Shown in pieces: positions 10,616 to 19,275 of a stretch of 64,000 bases of DNA. The stretch comes from JAAYAY01 sp963674575 (GTDB lineage Bacteria; Planctomycetota; Planctomycetia; Pirellulales; Thermoguttaceae): NCBI GenBank assembly GCA_963674575.2, contig CAXXQT010000007.1:1-64000 (forward strand), read 5' to 3'. The notes beneath the pieces are model-generated. The model worked only from the letters and a program-made list of their open reading frames with translations. It was not told the origin of the DNA and did not search any database. Numbering within the stretch: the first letter of the stretch is position 1; each line of letters starts with the position of its first letter. Position numbers and translations under genes: made by a program.

Positions 10616-11744
10616 GTGACAGCTGAGACACCTCGGCGCGGCGATGCATATCGGCCACGCCCCTGCGCATGGGACGCCACGATTTTGGGCCGTTCGGGTC
10701 GTTTTCGGTCGAACGGTACGATTGAAAGGCGTGGGGGTTGTTGATCGTCGTTTCGATTCGCAGAAGAGAACCGCCTTTATCGTATACCTTGATGGAGTTG
10801 CCGAAAGCCTGATGTTTCACGCGAACGCCTTCCGGTCGATCCTTGTAGTCGCTGATCACCTCACCCTGATAACGGCGGTCCGGACGTTTGCCCAAGAACC
10901 GCAAGACGTCACGGCTATCGAAGGTGGCAATGGCTCCGCGGGTAAGTTGTGGATAGAACTTTGCCAAGGCTTCCGAGGACGTGAAGGCAATGTCTGTGGC
11001 CCACTCCGTCTGGAAAGCCGACCAGTAGTACGACATTCCCTGGGAACGGAACATTCGCCCGTGCGCGGGATTCAGTCTTCTTGCCACGGCATCGAGCACC
11101 TTTGGCCAGTTGGTCTTGTGCATCCGGTCCATGATCGTTTGAGCCTTGGCGAAATCCTCGATCCACGGAAAGCCGTTCTTGTACCGCTCGTACGGCAGGC
11201 CGGATTCATCCATCCGTCGCGAAAGCCACTCTCGACCGTTGAGACAGACCTGGATGGGAAACGGAAACCAAGTCTGAATTCGGGCCGACATGAAGCCGAA
11301 TCGAGGGTCGATCCAATAGTGGTAGAGAAACTTGCACTTGCGCGTGCGAGATATCAACTCGAGTTTCTTCTTGTCGCGGTTGCGGTAGATGTCATAAGTC
11401 TGGCAGGGTTCGACGCAAGTCAACACGCAGATCAGCCCGTCTTGCACGTCGTCATTCATAGCGATCTCGCGGGCGATTTCGTCCTTGCGATCTTTGGGCG
11501 ACGCAAGATACTCCACCGGTCGCCCCGTTTCTTGAGCCGCCGCCAGCGAGGCGTCGATCAATCGTGCCGTCATGGCCTGGGCATGGTCGCCGAAGTTCTT
11601 CAACAGAACCCCCGCACGACTGAGATAACCCATCATACCCTCCACAAAGGTGAGCATCCGCAAGGTGCCACGAAGAACAATCCGGTCCCAACCGCTCAAT
11701 TCTCCCGTGACGTGTTCCGCATGTTGTGGTACAAGAGCGTTCAT
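10616..11744 (-). pseudogene. 5' part of a minus-strand gene split by IS21 (unknown function, probably mobile family)
   Basis: Starts at ATG 11744 with AGAGGA upstream and reads about 376 codons before entering the IS21 end at 10621. The last residues SPGAQNRPVRGA seen in the raw frame are IS sequence. The protein begins MNALVPQHAEHVTGELSGWD and contains LICVLTCVEPCQTYDIYRNR and FPFPIQVCLNGREWL. I recognise it only as a conserved, often multicopy planctomycete protein of unknown function. Together with 7287-7720 it would make a protein of about 520 aa with a winged-helix-like C-terminus. Because it sits inside Calx-beta copy 2, the family probably moves, either as a transposase or as cargo. 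Confidence 0.7.
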
Positions 11745-11795
11745 GGCGTTCCTCTTTTGGGTAAACGTTTTCGGTTACAAAAACATTTACCTCAC

Positions 11796-11815
11796 AAAAG
11801 GCGGAACGCCTTTTT
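11796..11815. terminator. Terminator-like hairpin
   Basis: AAAAGGCG-GAA-CGCCTTTTT forms a perfect 8-bp stem with a 3-nt loop and a T-run on the plus strand. Because of the A-rich other arm it would work in both directions. It lies upstream of the minus-strand gene at 11744, so it could shield that mobile gene from incoming transcription. Confidence 0.55.
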
Positions 11816-11862
11816 CAATCACTTTGGTTGCGGCCGAGCGTCAGCGAGGCCGCGCTGGGATG

Positions 11863-12021
11863 TATGGAGGCAAGGTGTACGACGCATGTGCACTCGAGGC
11901 TGGCACGAAGACCTTGGCTGAATACCTTGCGGCAGTCATCGACACCTCAACCTGGACGGAATGGTGGGCATCAGGCACGGCTTCCGATGTTGAAGACGGA
12001 AGTGTTACGCTATCTCCATAA
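11863..12021 (+). pseudogene. Detached 3' end of Calx-beta copy 2 (transglutaminase-like tail)
   Basis: In-frame peptide GGKVYDACALEAGTKTLAEY onward to DVEDGSVTLSP and a TAA at 12019-12021. It has the look of the segment that follows the catalytic His in transglutaminase-like folds; the Asp of VYDAC (codon at 11881) would be the third catalytic residue. It fits directly behind GNHAFVLLTS of copy 2, which ends at about 7264. The open frame extends upstream into the mobile block but loses sense there. Confidence 0.6.
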
Positions 12022-12165
12022 CGGAGTTGCGATCACAGCAACAACTACTTGAAGACATGAGAACTCACGCCGCAATGGATTCTCTCCAAGCCCTGGATTT
12101 GCTTGTTTGGTTTGAGTTGTCGTGGGTTCGAACCGATCTCCGATGTTTCAAGGAAGGAGACTACG

Positions 12166-13047
12166 ATGAAACTGTCTCATGTGAGCGTCCTGAGCCTGCC
12201 TCTTCTGCTGTTCGCGGGTTGTTCGGAGGCTTCGGAGGAATTCGTGACCGATGCCGCGCGAATGGACGTAATTGACTTAGCCAAGGAACCCGATTCCAAG
12301 GAAAGTGTGCTCTGGACAGGCAGGCGAGTGAAGGATGTCGTCGACATCTCGCAGGTCGCTCACTTCATCCTGGTCGACAGTTGCTCTTCAGCGCCTCCCC
12401 AAGTGCTTTTCGTCGGGATGATCGACCTGCTGTCTGCTGAAAACGCGGTCTTTGAGGCGGATCCGCCCGATTGGGACCCGCAGGCTCTTCCAGCCATGGA
12501 TGTCTTGCTGGTCGCCCAAAACGGTGATGTGTACCGAATCACGAAGCGCGGGCCCTGGTTCCGAATAACCTCTGCGCAGGGGCACGGGAGTTTCCGTCAG
12601 TCCGACCGGGATGGAACTGCGGAAGATGGTTCGCGCAGCATGGACGGAATGTCCATCAAAGCCATGAACGACTTGGCGAGCCGAATGGGCGTCGACTTGA
12701 CCTACAAGCCCAACTTGAAGAAGAACCGCCTGTGGCGCAAGGGGGCGGTGTCCGACGCGTTTGAGCTTGGTGACATTGTGGAGATTGTCATCTACCAATC
12801 GACCACCGGCGAGCCTTTCGAAAGCGACGAGAAGAAGCTACGCACGCTAATCGAACACGGCCGCGCCATCGCCCTCGAGCAGCATGGCATTAAGCCCGAG
12901 CAACTGCGCGAGCATGTCCCGGTCATCAGTGCGCTCATCGTCACGCGGAGCAAGGCGTACTATCGGATTGTTGTCCGCGAAGACGTGGCGCAAATCACTT
13001 CTGTCGCGGGGCATGGCTATTATGCCATCGCTGCGGATACTGATTAA
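12166..13047 (+). CDS. Hypothetical lipoprotein, about 293 aa
   Basis: ATG 12166 is preceded by AAGGAAGGAG (12150-12159) and gives MKLSHVSVLSLPLLLFAGCSE, a clean lipoprotein signal peptide with lipobox LFAGC, so the product is probably lipid-anchored. An upstream start would bury this signal. The mature part is soluble and shows two repeats of a similar phrase: YRITKRGPWFRITSAQGHGS near the middle and YYRIVVREDVAQITSVAGHG at the end. This suggests an internally duplicated fold. The family is not recognised. It follows the tail of Calx-beta copy 2 by about 145 bp, so it could be that copy's partner gene (inference). Confidence 0.72.
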   Translation: MKLSHVSVLSLPLLLFAGCSEASEEFVTDAARMDVIDLAKEPDSKESVLWTGRRVKDVVDISQVAHFILVDSCSSAPPQVLFVGMIDLLSAENAVFEADPPDWDPQALPAMDVLLVAQNGDVYRITKRGPWFRITSAQGHGSFRQSDRDGTAEDGSRSMDGMSIKAMNDLASRMGVDLTYKPNLKKNRLWRKGAVSDAFELGDIVEIVIYQSTTGEPFESDEKKLRTLIEHGRAIALEQHGIKPEQLREHVPVISALIVTRSKAYYRIVVREDVAQITSVAGHGYYAIAADTD

Positions 13048-13125
13048 CCTCATCCTCCTTCAGAGGCTGCGAATGGGATCGCCGAAGTGAAAATCACATC
13101 AAATTGGGGGAGTGGTCTATCGCCC

Positions 13126-13965
13126 ATGCCCACACACCAACCGAGACATCCCGGAACGCAGGGCCTGTTCCTGATCAAGTTGGCCGTGCTCCTTCCATTT
13201 CTGATTGAGCCCGTGTCTTACGGCCAAGAGACGAAGCTCTCGGATCTCGTCGAGAAGCGTCTTGCGCAGTGTGCGCAATTTGAGACGGACGAAACGGGAT
13301 CTTCCCTGTTCGTCTGGGCGCCGACCGGGTCGTTGCAGATGTCTGACCGAGCGTTTCTGCCCGCCCAATGCAGCAAAGCCTCGATCCCTTCCGAACGCCC
13401 TGCTGTACTGCTCGCGGAAACATACACATTCCGGCACGAGCAGCACGACTTTGTTCTCTCCCTGACCATCCTGGCATCCAATGAGGCGGCCAAACGTCTT
13501 GCAGCAACGGAGCAGACGCTCAATATGTTGCCCGTTGACGATCGGCTTCAGTGGCATGGCAAGAACATTGGGCAACTCTCATTCGCACGGCACGTGCGCG
13601 GTCTGGGCGAACTCCCGCTCTATGAAGTGACGTTCATTCGCGGGAACATCCTGGTACGTGTTGCGCCGACTGACGTACAGCTCGCCGAGCAAGAAACCAG
13701 CATTGGCACACAGTTGCTGCAACTCGCTGCACAAACCGATGCGTACTTCGCCGTTCCACCTCCAAGAACACGCGAACGCCCGTCCCCTCCGGGAGAGCAA
13801 GACCTTACCATTTCGCTTGGCTTGTCCGAAGCGGCAAGGACCGGAAAACGTTACTCTCTCGACTGGCGCAAGGACTCACCCAGCGGCACGCCGATCGAGG
13901 TGCGCCTCTATGCAACGGGGTGCGACATAGATCGGATAAAGGGGACAGTCGCATATACTGAGTAG
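13126..13965 (+). CDS. Hypothetical exported protein, 3' end replaced by a repeat element
   Basis: ATG 13126 gives a hydrophobic export signal (LFLIKLAVLLPFLIEPVSYG) after a short polar stretch; a GTG at 13087 would add 13 residues. The mature protein has an alpha/beta pattern without recognised motifs and a Pro-rich stretch (VPPPRTRERPSPPG) at about two thirds of its length. The last codons (IKGTVAYTE and stop) come from the 80-bp repeat at 13935-14014, which also ends Calx-beta copy 3. The native C-terminus was therefore probably lost. The function is unknown. Confidence 0.6.
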   Translation: MPTHQPRHPGTQGLFLIKLAVLLPFLIEPVSYGQETKLSDLVEKRLAQCAQFETDETGSSLFVWAPTGSLQMSDRAFLPAQCSKASIPSERPAVLLAETYTFRHEQHDFVLSLTILASNEAAKRLAATEQTLNMLPVDDRLQWHGKNIGQLSFARHVRGLGELPLYEVTFIRGNILVRVAPTDVQLAEQETSIGTQLLQLAAQTDAYFAVPPPRTRERPSPPGEQDLTISLGLSEAARTGKRYSLDWRKDSPSGTPIEVRLYATGCDIDRIKGTVAYTE

Positions 13966-14014
13966 CCTGGGCGATCTGGCTGACTTACAATTGCCTCCTG
14001 CGAGGGCATCCTCG
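13935..14014. repeat. 80-bp dispersed repeat, copy A
   Basis: Begins GATAAAGGGGACAGTCGCAT and ends GCGAGGGCATCCTCG. It is about 88 percent identical, without gaps, to 16412-16491. It holds ACTGAGTAG, which supplies the stop codon to the gene it interrupts. The GGGGACA core resembles ends of RAYT-type elements. Confidence 0.85.
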
Positions 14015-14021
14015 CAAATTC

Positions 14022-14045
14022 GGGGGACACCATATGGCGTCCCCC
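14022..14045. repeat. REP-like palindrome
   Basis: A 24-bp imperfect palindrome, GGGGGACACCATATGGCGTC continuing CCCC, pairs at 11 of 12 positions around a CCATATGG core. It lies 7 bp behind the 80-bp repeat and before the next gene. It is probably part of a REP/RAYT-type non-autonomous element. Confidence 0.6.
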
Positions 14046-14140
14046 AAAATCCGAAATCGTACCATGCGTTGTGCGTACGATGTTCTGCCAATCGCGGAAC
14101 CGTACTACTACGTTGCCAACTCTCCGGCGGAGGAAACCAA

Positions 14141-14896
14141 ATGGAAATAGCGAGATTGGCTGCCTACAAACCATTGCGAACCGGGCTTGCTGTCATTGGT
14201 GTGGTTGCAGCGGTGTGCATAGCCATAGCAAACGGCGATGATGCAACGATCCCGAACGCAAAGCTCGTTCTGGGCAAAGAGTATCCAGAAGACTCGCAAT
14301 TAACTGCCGTTTCTGCCGAGGACCCAAACTCGAGGATAGTCACGGATGAAGTGCGATCGATTACCGATGCGCCGCCCAAGGCTATCTACAGGAATGTCCT
14401 GCACGGATCACCGAAGCAGATCCACGGCACAGGAATCAGTAGACTGTTTCCCGATCACCGCTTCTACACATTCTCATTCGGCCAGAAACCCGCATCCGAA
14501 TCGCAGCAACTTCCAGGACTGCTTTACAGCATTCGGTTCACAATTGCCGTGGCCAAGGACAACTCCGTATTTCGATTGAACGGAATGACCACGTGCGAGT
14601 CGTTCGGCGAATTCCTTGCCCAACAGAACGTGAAGATAGAGGACGCCGAGGACGCGCGGCTTGTCGCCGATGCCTATTCGGAGATCTTTCGCCAACCAAG
14701 GGCCGTGACGATCTCGCAAGTTTCCGACCGGCAGTGGAGGTTCATGATTCCAAGGGATCAGCCGGGCGTCCGACGCGACGTGTTGGTCTATCTAGACGCC
14801 CAGTCGAAAGTTCGCTCGACGGAATATCGGGTCGTGAGTTCTCCGCGTGAGGATCCTGCCGCGGCAAAGAGGAGAGCGAATTCGCAGGAGGAGTGA
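14141..14896 (+). CDS. Hypothetical exported protein, 251 aa
   Basis: ATG 14141 follows GGCGGAGGA (14127-14135). A longer open frame upstream runs through the 80-bp repeat and the palindrome and is not real coding. Residues 1-31 form a signal peptide or membrane anchor (RTGLAVIGVVAAVCIAIANG). The mature part has no recognised motif and ends in a charged tail (AAAKRRANSQEE). Its stop at 14894-14896 lies about 12 bp before homology of Calx-beta copy 3 begins. This repeats the arrangement at 3008-4300: a small exported-protein gene followed immediately by a 5'-truncated Calx-beta sequence. Confidence 0.68.
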   Translation: MEIARLAAYKPLRTGLAVIGVVAAVCIAIANGDDATIPNAKLVLGKEYPEDSQLTAVSAEDPNSRIVTDEVRSITDAPPKAIYRNVLHGSPKQIHGTGISRLFPDHRFYTFSFGQKPASESQQLPGLLYSIRFTIAVAKDNSVFRLNGMTTCESFGEFLAQQNVKIEDAEDARLVADAYSEIFRQPRAVTISQVSDRQWRFMIPRDQPGVRRDVLVYLDAQSKVRSTEYRVVSSPREDPAAAKRRANSQEE

Positions 14897-14908
14897 GCGC
14901 CCTTTCGA

Positions 14909-16442
14909 GGCGGAGTTCACGGTCACTCGCGTCGACGACGGCGCCGGGCGGAGCGGCGACACGAGCTACGGCATCCTGGTCGATCTGGCCATGTCGGGCT
15001 CGGCCGATCAGTACAGCGACTACAACCTGACGGACGAAGGCGGATACCTGGCCATCTACGGCGACAAGACCGTCATCGAGGAAGGCGAAACGAGCGTGGT
15101 CTTTCAACTCGTGACCGTGAACGACCACATTAAGGAAGGGGACCAGACGGCCGTGCTTACCGTGGAGGAGGGAACGAGCATCAACATGCCAGGCGGCCTG
15201 TTCGGGGCGGATGCAGCAAACGGGGAAGCGAGCGTCATGATTCTGGACGACGATCACTGGGTCGTTTCCTTGACCGAGAGCGGCCAACCGGGGGATCCGC
15301 ACACGGAGATCAAGGAAGAGGGGACGACCTCCGCGGGAATTGTTCTCACGCGCACCCACGAAGTCATGACTCCAGCCCGGACGGGGGACACAACTTATCC
15401 AATCTACGCGACGCTCGCTTACGACGGCCAGGCGACGGCGGCCGACTACCAGATGATCGAAACGGTGGTGCAATCCGGCGGGGGCACGGAGGAAGTCACT
15501 CGCGACGGAGGCACAACCACCTTCGAAATTCAGGAGGGCCAGACGCAGAAGAGCATCGAAATCAAGGCCGTCGACGATCAGTACATCGAACTCCTCCACG
15601 AACTGCTGGAAATCACCCTCACCGACGCGGAATACAGCGGACAGACCTACCCGCTCGGCACCGATCAGTTGGTGGAGTTGCAGATTGAGGATAATGACGA
15701 GCCGATTCTCAGAATCGTCTCATACGTCGACGCCAATACCTACATGACAGATCCCGTCTACGTAGGCAACGAATTCCAGTTCATTGATCCCAACACCTCG
15801 GTGACCACGCAGCACTGGAAGGACAGCGACGGCAACGGCGTGATTGATTTCCCAGGCGCGGGGCAGGACAAGTGCTACCCTGTCACCTACGAACGCACCT
15901 CGAGCGAGACAGAGAAGAGCTACTACAAGGTGACGGCTCAGTGGTATGGTGTCGTCGAAGAGGGGTACACGATGACGGTGCAAGCAACAGGGCCCGATGG
16001 CATGGACGTTCCGGAAAACGCCGTTACGCTCACAACATGGCTCGGCACAATCGAGACGGGCGTGATCCAGGCAACGAACGAGTTTGGGGACTCCGTAAAG
16101 TACTATTCCGATTTCACGCTCACCTGGACGTTTGCCATTGGCGGCGAAGTGCTGCAAGACGGAGATTCGCCTCGCTCGGCGGGCGAGAGCACCAACGAGA
16201 TGTACGTTACGTACGACGTGCCGATCAACACAGAGATCCGACACACGTCATTGCACCTAGGAACGGTAGCGGCAGACGGAGATGACGAGTTATTGGACGT
16301 GGTAGACGATGCATGGAGTGTGTTCACTGACCGTGACGTTGCCAGAAGAGATGGCACAACAATGACGTACTATGGCGATCCGACGACAACGATTGGAACG
16401 GTCTCTGGAGCGATAAAGGGGACAGGCGCATATACTGAGTAG
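14909..16442 (+). pseudogene. Calx-beta protein, copy 3 (5'-truncated, 3' end cut by 80-bp repeat)
   Basis: Homology begins mid-domain at EAEFTVTRVDDG and matches copy 1 (about 714-1510) almost base for base through two Calx-beta domains. It then continues with a clearly more diverged version of the following domain (IVSYVDANTYMTDPVYVGNE onward, YVTYDV, RRDGTTMTYYG). The frame ends in the repeat at 16412 (IKGTGAYTE stop), just before the point where copy 1 has its catalytic Cys, so the transglutaminase-like part is missing. The open frame can be extended upstream to a GTG at 14847 inside the preceding gene, but that part is not homologous. No signal peptide or plausible start is present. Confidence 0.75.
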
Positions 16443-16491
16443 CCTGGGCGAGCTGGATGGCTTGCGATTGCCTCCTGCGAGGGCATCCTCG
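16412..16491. repeat. 80-bp dispersed repeat, copy B
   Basis: Second copy of the repeat at 13935-14014. It supplies the TAG stop (16440-16442) of Calx-beta copy 3. The roughly 200 bp that follow, up to the next gene, show nothing recognisable. Confidence 0.85.
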
Positions 16492-16692
16492 GTCCACAAC
16501 ATCTCGATTTGGTCGATGCCCCGATTGGGCGCGTGAAACGGGATTCCCCCCTCCATTTCGCAACACGCTTTCCCCCTCGATACGTTGCAAAACTCAAGTG
16601 CTCCCCCGCAACTTCCCACAAAAGGATGCCGGCCTGGCCAATTCTCCCCTCGCCAAGCCCGCCAACGGCACGGGCGACACCCCGCCCATCAC

Positions 16693-18030
16693 TCACGACC
16701 GCCGAAGCACGAGAGCAAACCCTGCCACCAGAACCCCAAGGGCGATGGCGCCGAGCCCAATGGCATAGGTCATCATCCGCTGCCGTGAAAAGGAGGCCTC
16801 CTGCCTCTCCGCCGTGGCGGCGAGCGTTCCGCCGTCTTCCGGGACCTCCGCGTTAGTCGCAGCGGGAGCGGCCGCGACTTGGGTATTCGCGTCGGCGGCA
16901 GTGGCATTGTCCAACGGCGCGGCGTCGGCAGGAGCGGTCGCTTCGTCGACCGCAGTCGTCTGGGCCACCTCGGTCGTCGCGGGGGCGGTTACAGCGTCCA
17001 TCGATTCGTCCACCGTCTCCTCTGCAACCGGCTCGGCGGGATATTCGCTGTAGGCCGACTGCCCGTAATCGAGAGACGCGTCATTCTGCGCCATCTTGTC
17101 GGCCGTCGCTTCCCAGTTCCATTTGACCAGCAGGTCGGCGCCCGGGTTCTGATCCTTGACCATGCAGGAACACGCGCCGGCCAGGAACGTCACCACACCC
17201 ACCAGGTTCTCGGCCGAAATCCCTTTGCCGATGTAGGGTTCCAAGGCCCGTCCCCGCCCATAGCCGGCAAAGATCATCGGCTGGTCGGCATACTCCTTCA
17301 GATCGTCTTCGATGGTCATGAGCATCCGCACGAAGAACTCTTCGGCTGGATCGTTTCGGTCGACCTTGAGTACGGCAATCCCCAGATTGTTCGACTTGGA
17401 GGCGTCACCGTCGGCTCCTTCCTGTTCCCCTTCTCCCGGCAGCCCCATGGGAGGCAGTTCCAGTTCAAGCGGGATCTCGCCGTCCTTGGCCATTCTGCGC
17501 AATTCCGCCAGGGCCTGCTCGGCCTTCTTGTTCTGCTCCTCGTCGGAACAGGTGAGCAGGATCATGACCGCCGCATTGCCCTGTTCGAGAAGCTGGCCCA
17601 GCCGCTGCCGGGCCGGCGAATCGATGAGCTTCGCAACCGACTCCGCGTCGAGCGAACCCGTGTAAATGTGGGCTCGCAGCGGCGAGAAGATCACGTAGGC
17701 CGGCGTCTTGCCGTTCTCGTGGGATTTCCAGGCCTCCACCACGAAACCAGGCAACATGTCCAGTTTCGCCTGATCGGAAACGTCGATCGGCTCGATCCGG
17801 ATATTCGCCTCCGGCGGCCATTCCTCGGTCAAGTCCGCCATCGTCTTGTGGATGGCCTGATCGTTCTCGGAAATCTCGCCTTCATAGAAGTAGAAGACGA
17901 TGTAGGGGGCCGTCTGCCAGTTGTACATGGCATACCGGAAAACCGGCGTGTTGCACCCGGCAACTGGCGACTGCCATGCCGCAACCACGACGAAAAACAA
18001 CGCAATCGCCACAAGCGGCTTGGTCTGCAT
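16693..18030 (-). CDS. Conserved planctomycete exported protein with C-terminal membrane anchor
   Basis: About 445 aa from ATG 18030 (MQTKPLVAIALFFVVVAAW, a signal peptide ending near VAG-C); a start 16 codons upstream would bury this signal. The mature protein begins CNTPVFRYAMYNW, a phrase I associate with a planctomycete-specific family of unknown function with a possible thioredoxin-like core. A middle region holds an acidic insert (GEGEQEGADGDASKSNN). Then follow a long Ala/Thr/Val/Glu-rich low-complexity stalk (about residues 345-415) and a final transmembrane helix (YAIGLGAIALGVLVAGFALV) with a basic RRS tail. It is probably anchored facing outside the cytoplasm. Divergent from the hydrolase gene at 18202. 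Confidence 0.8.
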   Translation of the reverse strand: MQTKPLVAIALFFVVVAAWQSPVAGCNTPVFRYAMYNWQTAPYIVFYFYEGEISENDQAIHKTMADLTEEWPPEANIRIEPIDVSDQAKLDMLPGFVVEAWKSHENGKTPAYVIFSPLRAHIYTGSLDAESVAKLIDSPARQRLGQLLEQGNAAVMILLTCSDEEQNKKAEQALAELRRMAKDGEIPLELELPPMGLPGEGEQEGADGDASKSNNLGIAVLKVDRNDPAEEFFVRMLMTIEDDLKEYADQPMIFAGYGRGRALEPYIGKGISAENLVGVVTFLAGACSCMVKDQNPGADLLVKWNWEATADKMAQNDASLDYGQSAYSEYPAEPVAEETVDESMDAVTAPATTEVAQTTAVDEATAPADAAPLDNATAADANTQVAAAPAATNAEVPEDGGTLAATAERQEASFSRQRMMTYAIGLGAIALGVLVAGFALVLRRS

Positions 18031-18201
18031 CGGATAGCTCCGCAGGGGGAACCCTTCTCGGGGAAACTTCTGAACCATTCATTTATAGGGCTGGGGGGGA
18101 AGGAAGGCAAATCTGTCCAATTCTGCGATGGACTCGGCAGGGAAGATCGGGGAGAATTCGCGGCAGGACGGTGGAAGTCTATTCCCTGAGGAGACAGGTG
18201 G

Positions 18202-19198
18202 ATGTCGAAGTCTATTTGCGTGTTGCTAACGTCGATCAATCTCCTTGTAATTCTTGGCAGTACCGCGTCGGCCCAACTCCCCCCCGGAACCAACATCAAC
18301 ATCACTGCCCCCACCGGTGGTGGCAAGCAGTTCTGGACCGATCGATTTGTCTACCACGATTGGCGAATCCAGCAAAACGTCTACACGGGCCACCATCGCC
18401 TGCTCGACGACAAGGATTTCCGCCGCGCATGGGGAACCTACGAAGGCTGCCGCCAGGAATTCGAGCGACTCCGCGTCAAGCACCAGATTCCCCCCGTGCG
18501 AGGCCAGGTCGTGGTCACCGTGCACGGCCTGAGCCGAACCCGCCAATCGATGGCCGGGATCGGAGAATACCTGGCCAAGGAAGGCGGATTCACCTGGATC
18601 AACGTCAGCTACGCCAGCACGCGCGAGACGATCGACGCCCACGGACGGGCCCTGGCGGAAATCGTCGGCCAACTCTCGGAGGCCCAGCAGGTCCATTTCA
18701 TTGGTCATAGCCTCGGAAATCTCGTCATTCGCCGCTACCTGACCTACCGGGCCGAGACCGCTCCCCAGCATCAAGGACCGCCGCTCGGCCGGATCGTCAT
18801 GCTCGCTCCACCCAACCAAGGCGCCCAGATTGCCGAACAACTGCAGAACAGCGAACTCTTCCAACTCGTGTACGGCTTGAGCGGCAACCAGCTTTCCGGA
18901 AAATGGCACGACATCGAGCGCCGCCTGGCAATTCCCCCGTGCCCCCTTCGGGATCCTGGCCGGAGGCCGCGGACAGGGCGGAGCCAACAATCCCTTGCTG
19001 GATGGCGACGATGACTTTGTCGTCACCGTGGAGGAAACGCGATTGCCCGGCGCCGCCGACTTCCTGGTCGTGCCCTCGATGCACTCCTTTTTCATGGACG
19101 ATTCAACCGTTCAACAGTGCACCCTCCGATTCCTTCAGCGCGGCTATTTCGTCTCCGAAGCAGCCCGCCAGCCGATCCCGGCCATCCAGCGCCCCTAG
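18202..19198 (+). pseudogene. Exported alpha/beta hydrolase (lipase-like), frameshifted
   Basis: Signal peptide MSKSICVLLTSINLLVILGS with cleavage near ASA-Q, then a lipase-like alpha/beta hydrolase: VVVTVHGLSRTRQSM (oxyanion region) and the nucleophile elbow FIGHSLGNLVIRRYL. At about 18940 a run of five Cs (gtgcccccttcggg) shifts the frame; with four Cs the protein would read on as CPFGILAGGRGQGGANNPLL. That downstream frame contains the likely catalytic Asp (DGDDDFVV) and His (VPSMHSFF) and ends at 19198. As written the product stops at 19014 without Asp and His. Either a recent mutation or a homopolymer sequencing error. The intact length would be about 331 aa. Confidence 0.82.
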
Positions 19199-19275
19199 TC
19201 GCTTTTCGCTCCGCGAAAAGGCGTTTGTTAGCTCCAGCAAACAGCGCCCCATGCGACGAAGCCGAGGCAAGCGTC

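Larger units (their letters stand above)
7721..10621 (-). mobile_element. IS21-family insertion sequence, 2901 bp, intact
   Basis: The element runs from TGTCACCGGGCGCTTGAAAA to the matching inverted end that finishes GCGCCCGGTGACA at 10621. It has the TGT...ACA tips typical of IS21 and a 6-bp target duplication GCTGAG on both sides (7715-7720 and 10622-10627). It carries istA and istB on the minus strand. Further copies of the end motif (GGGCGCTT...GGCCGGTTTTG) lie inside each end, at 7753-7772, 7827-7874, 10321-10380 and 10571-10590, as expected for the multiple transposase-binding repeats of this family. Precise excision would restore the host reading frame. No frameshifts were seen, so it may be active. 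Confidence 0.93.
7265..11862. mobile_element. Inserted mobile block splitting Calx-beta copy 2 (contains a nested IS21 element)
   Basis: The transglutaminase-like reading frame of copy 2 breaks off after GNHAFVLLTS (about 7260) and a matching continuation (GGKVYDAC...) appears from about 11863. The 4.6 kb in between must therefore be an insertion. It holds one minus-strand gene of about 520 codons, split by an IS21 element, and a terminator-like hairpin at 11796-11815. Removing the IS21 leaves about 1.7 kb. I could not find convincing terminal inverted repeats or a target duplication for the outer block, so its exact ends are uncertain (left end about 7255-7287, right end about 11755-11863). 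Confidence 0.55.

Noticed and set aside
13991..14140. N-terminal extension of the 14141 gene
   Set aside because: It runs through the 80-bp repeat and palindrome; a good ribosome-binding site and a signal peptide start at 14141.
1..16442. Integron-type cassette array
   Set aside because: No integrase gene and no attC-like sites between the genes; repeats are coding Calx-beta units.
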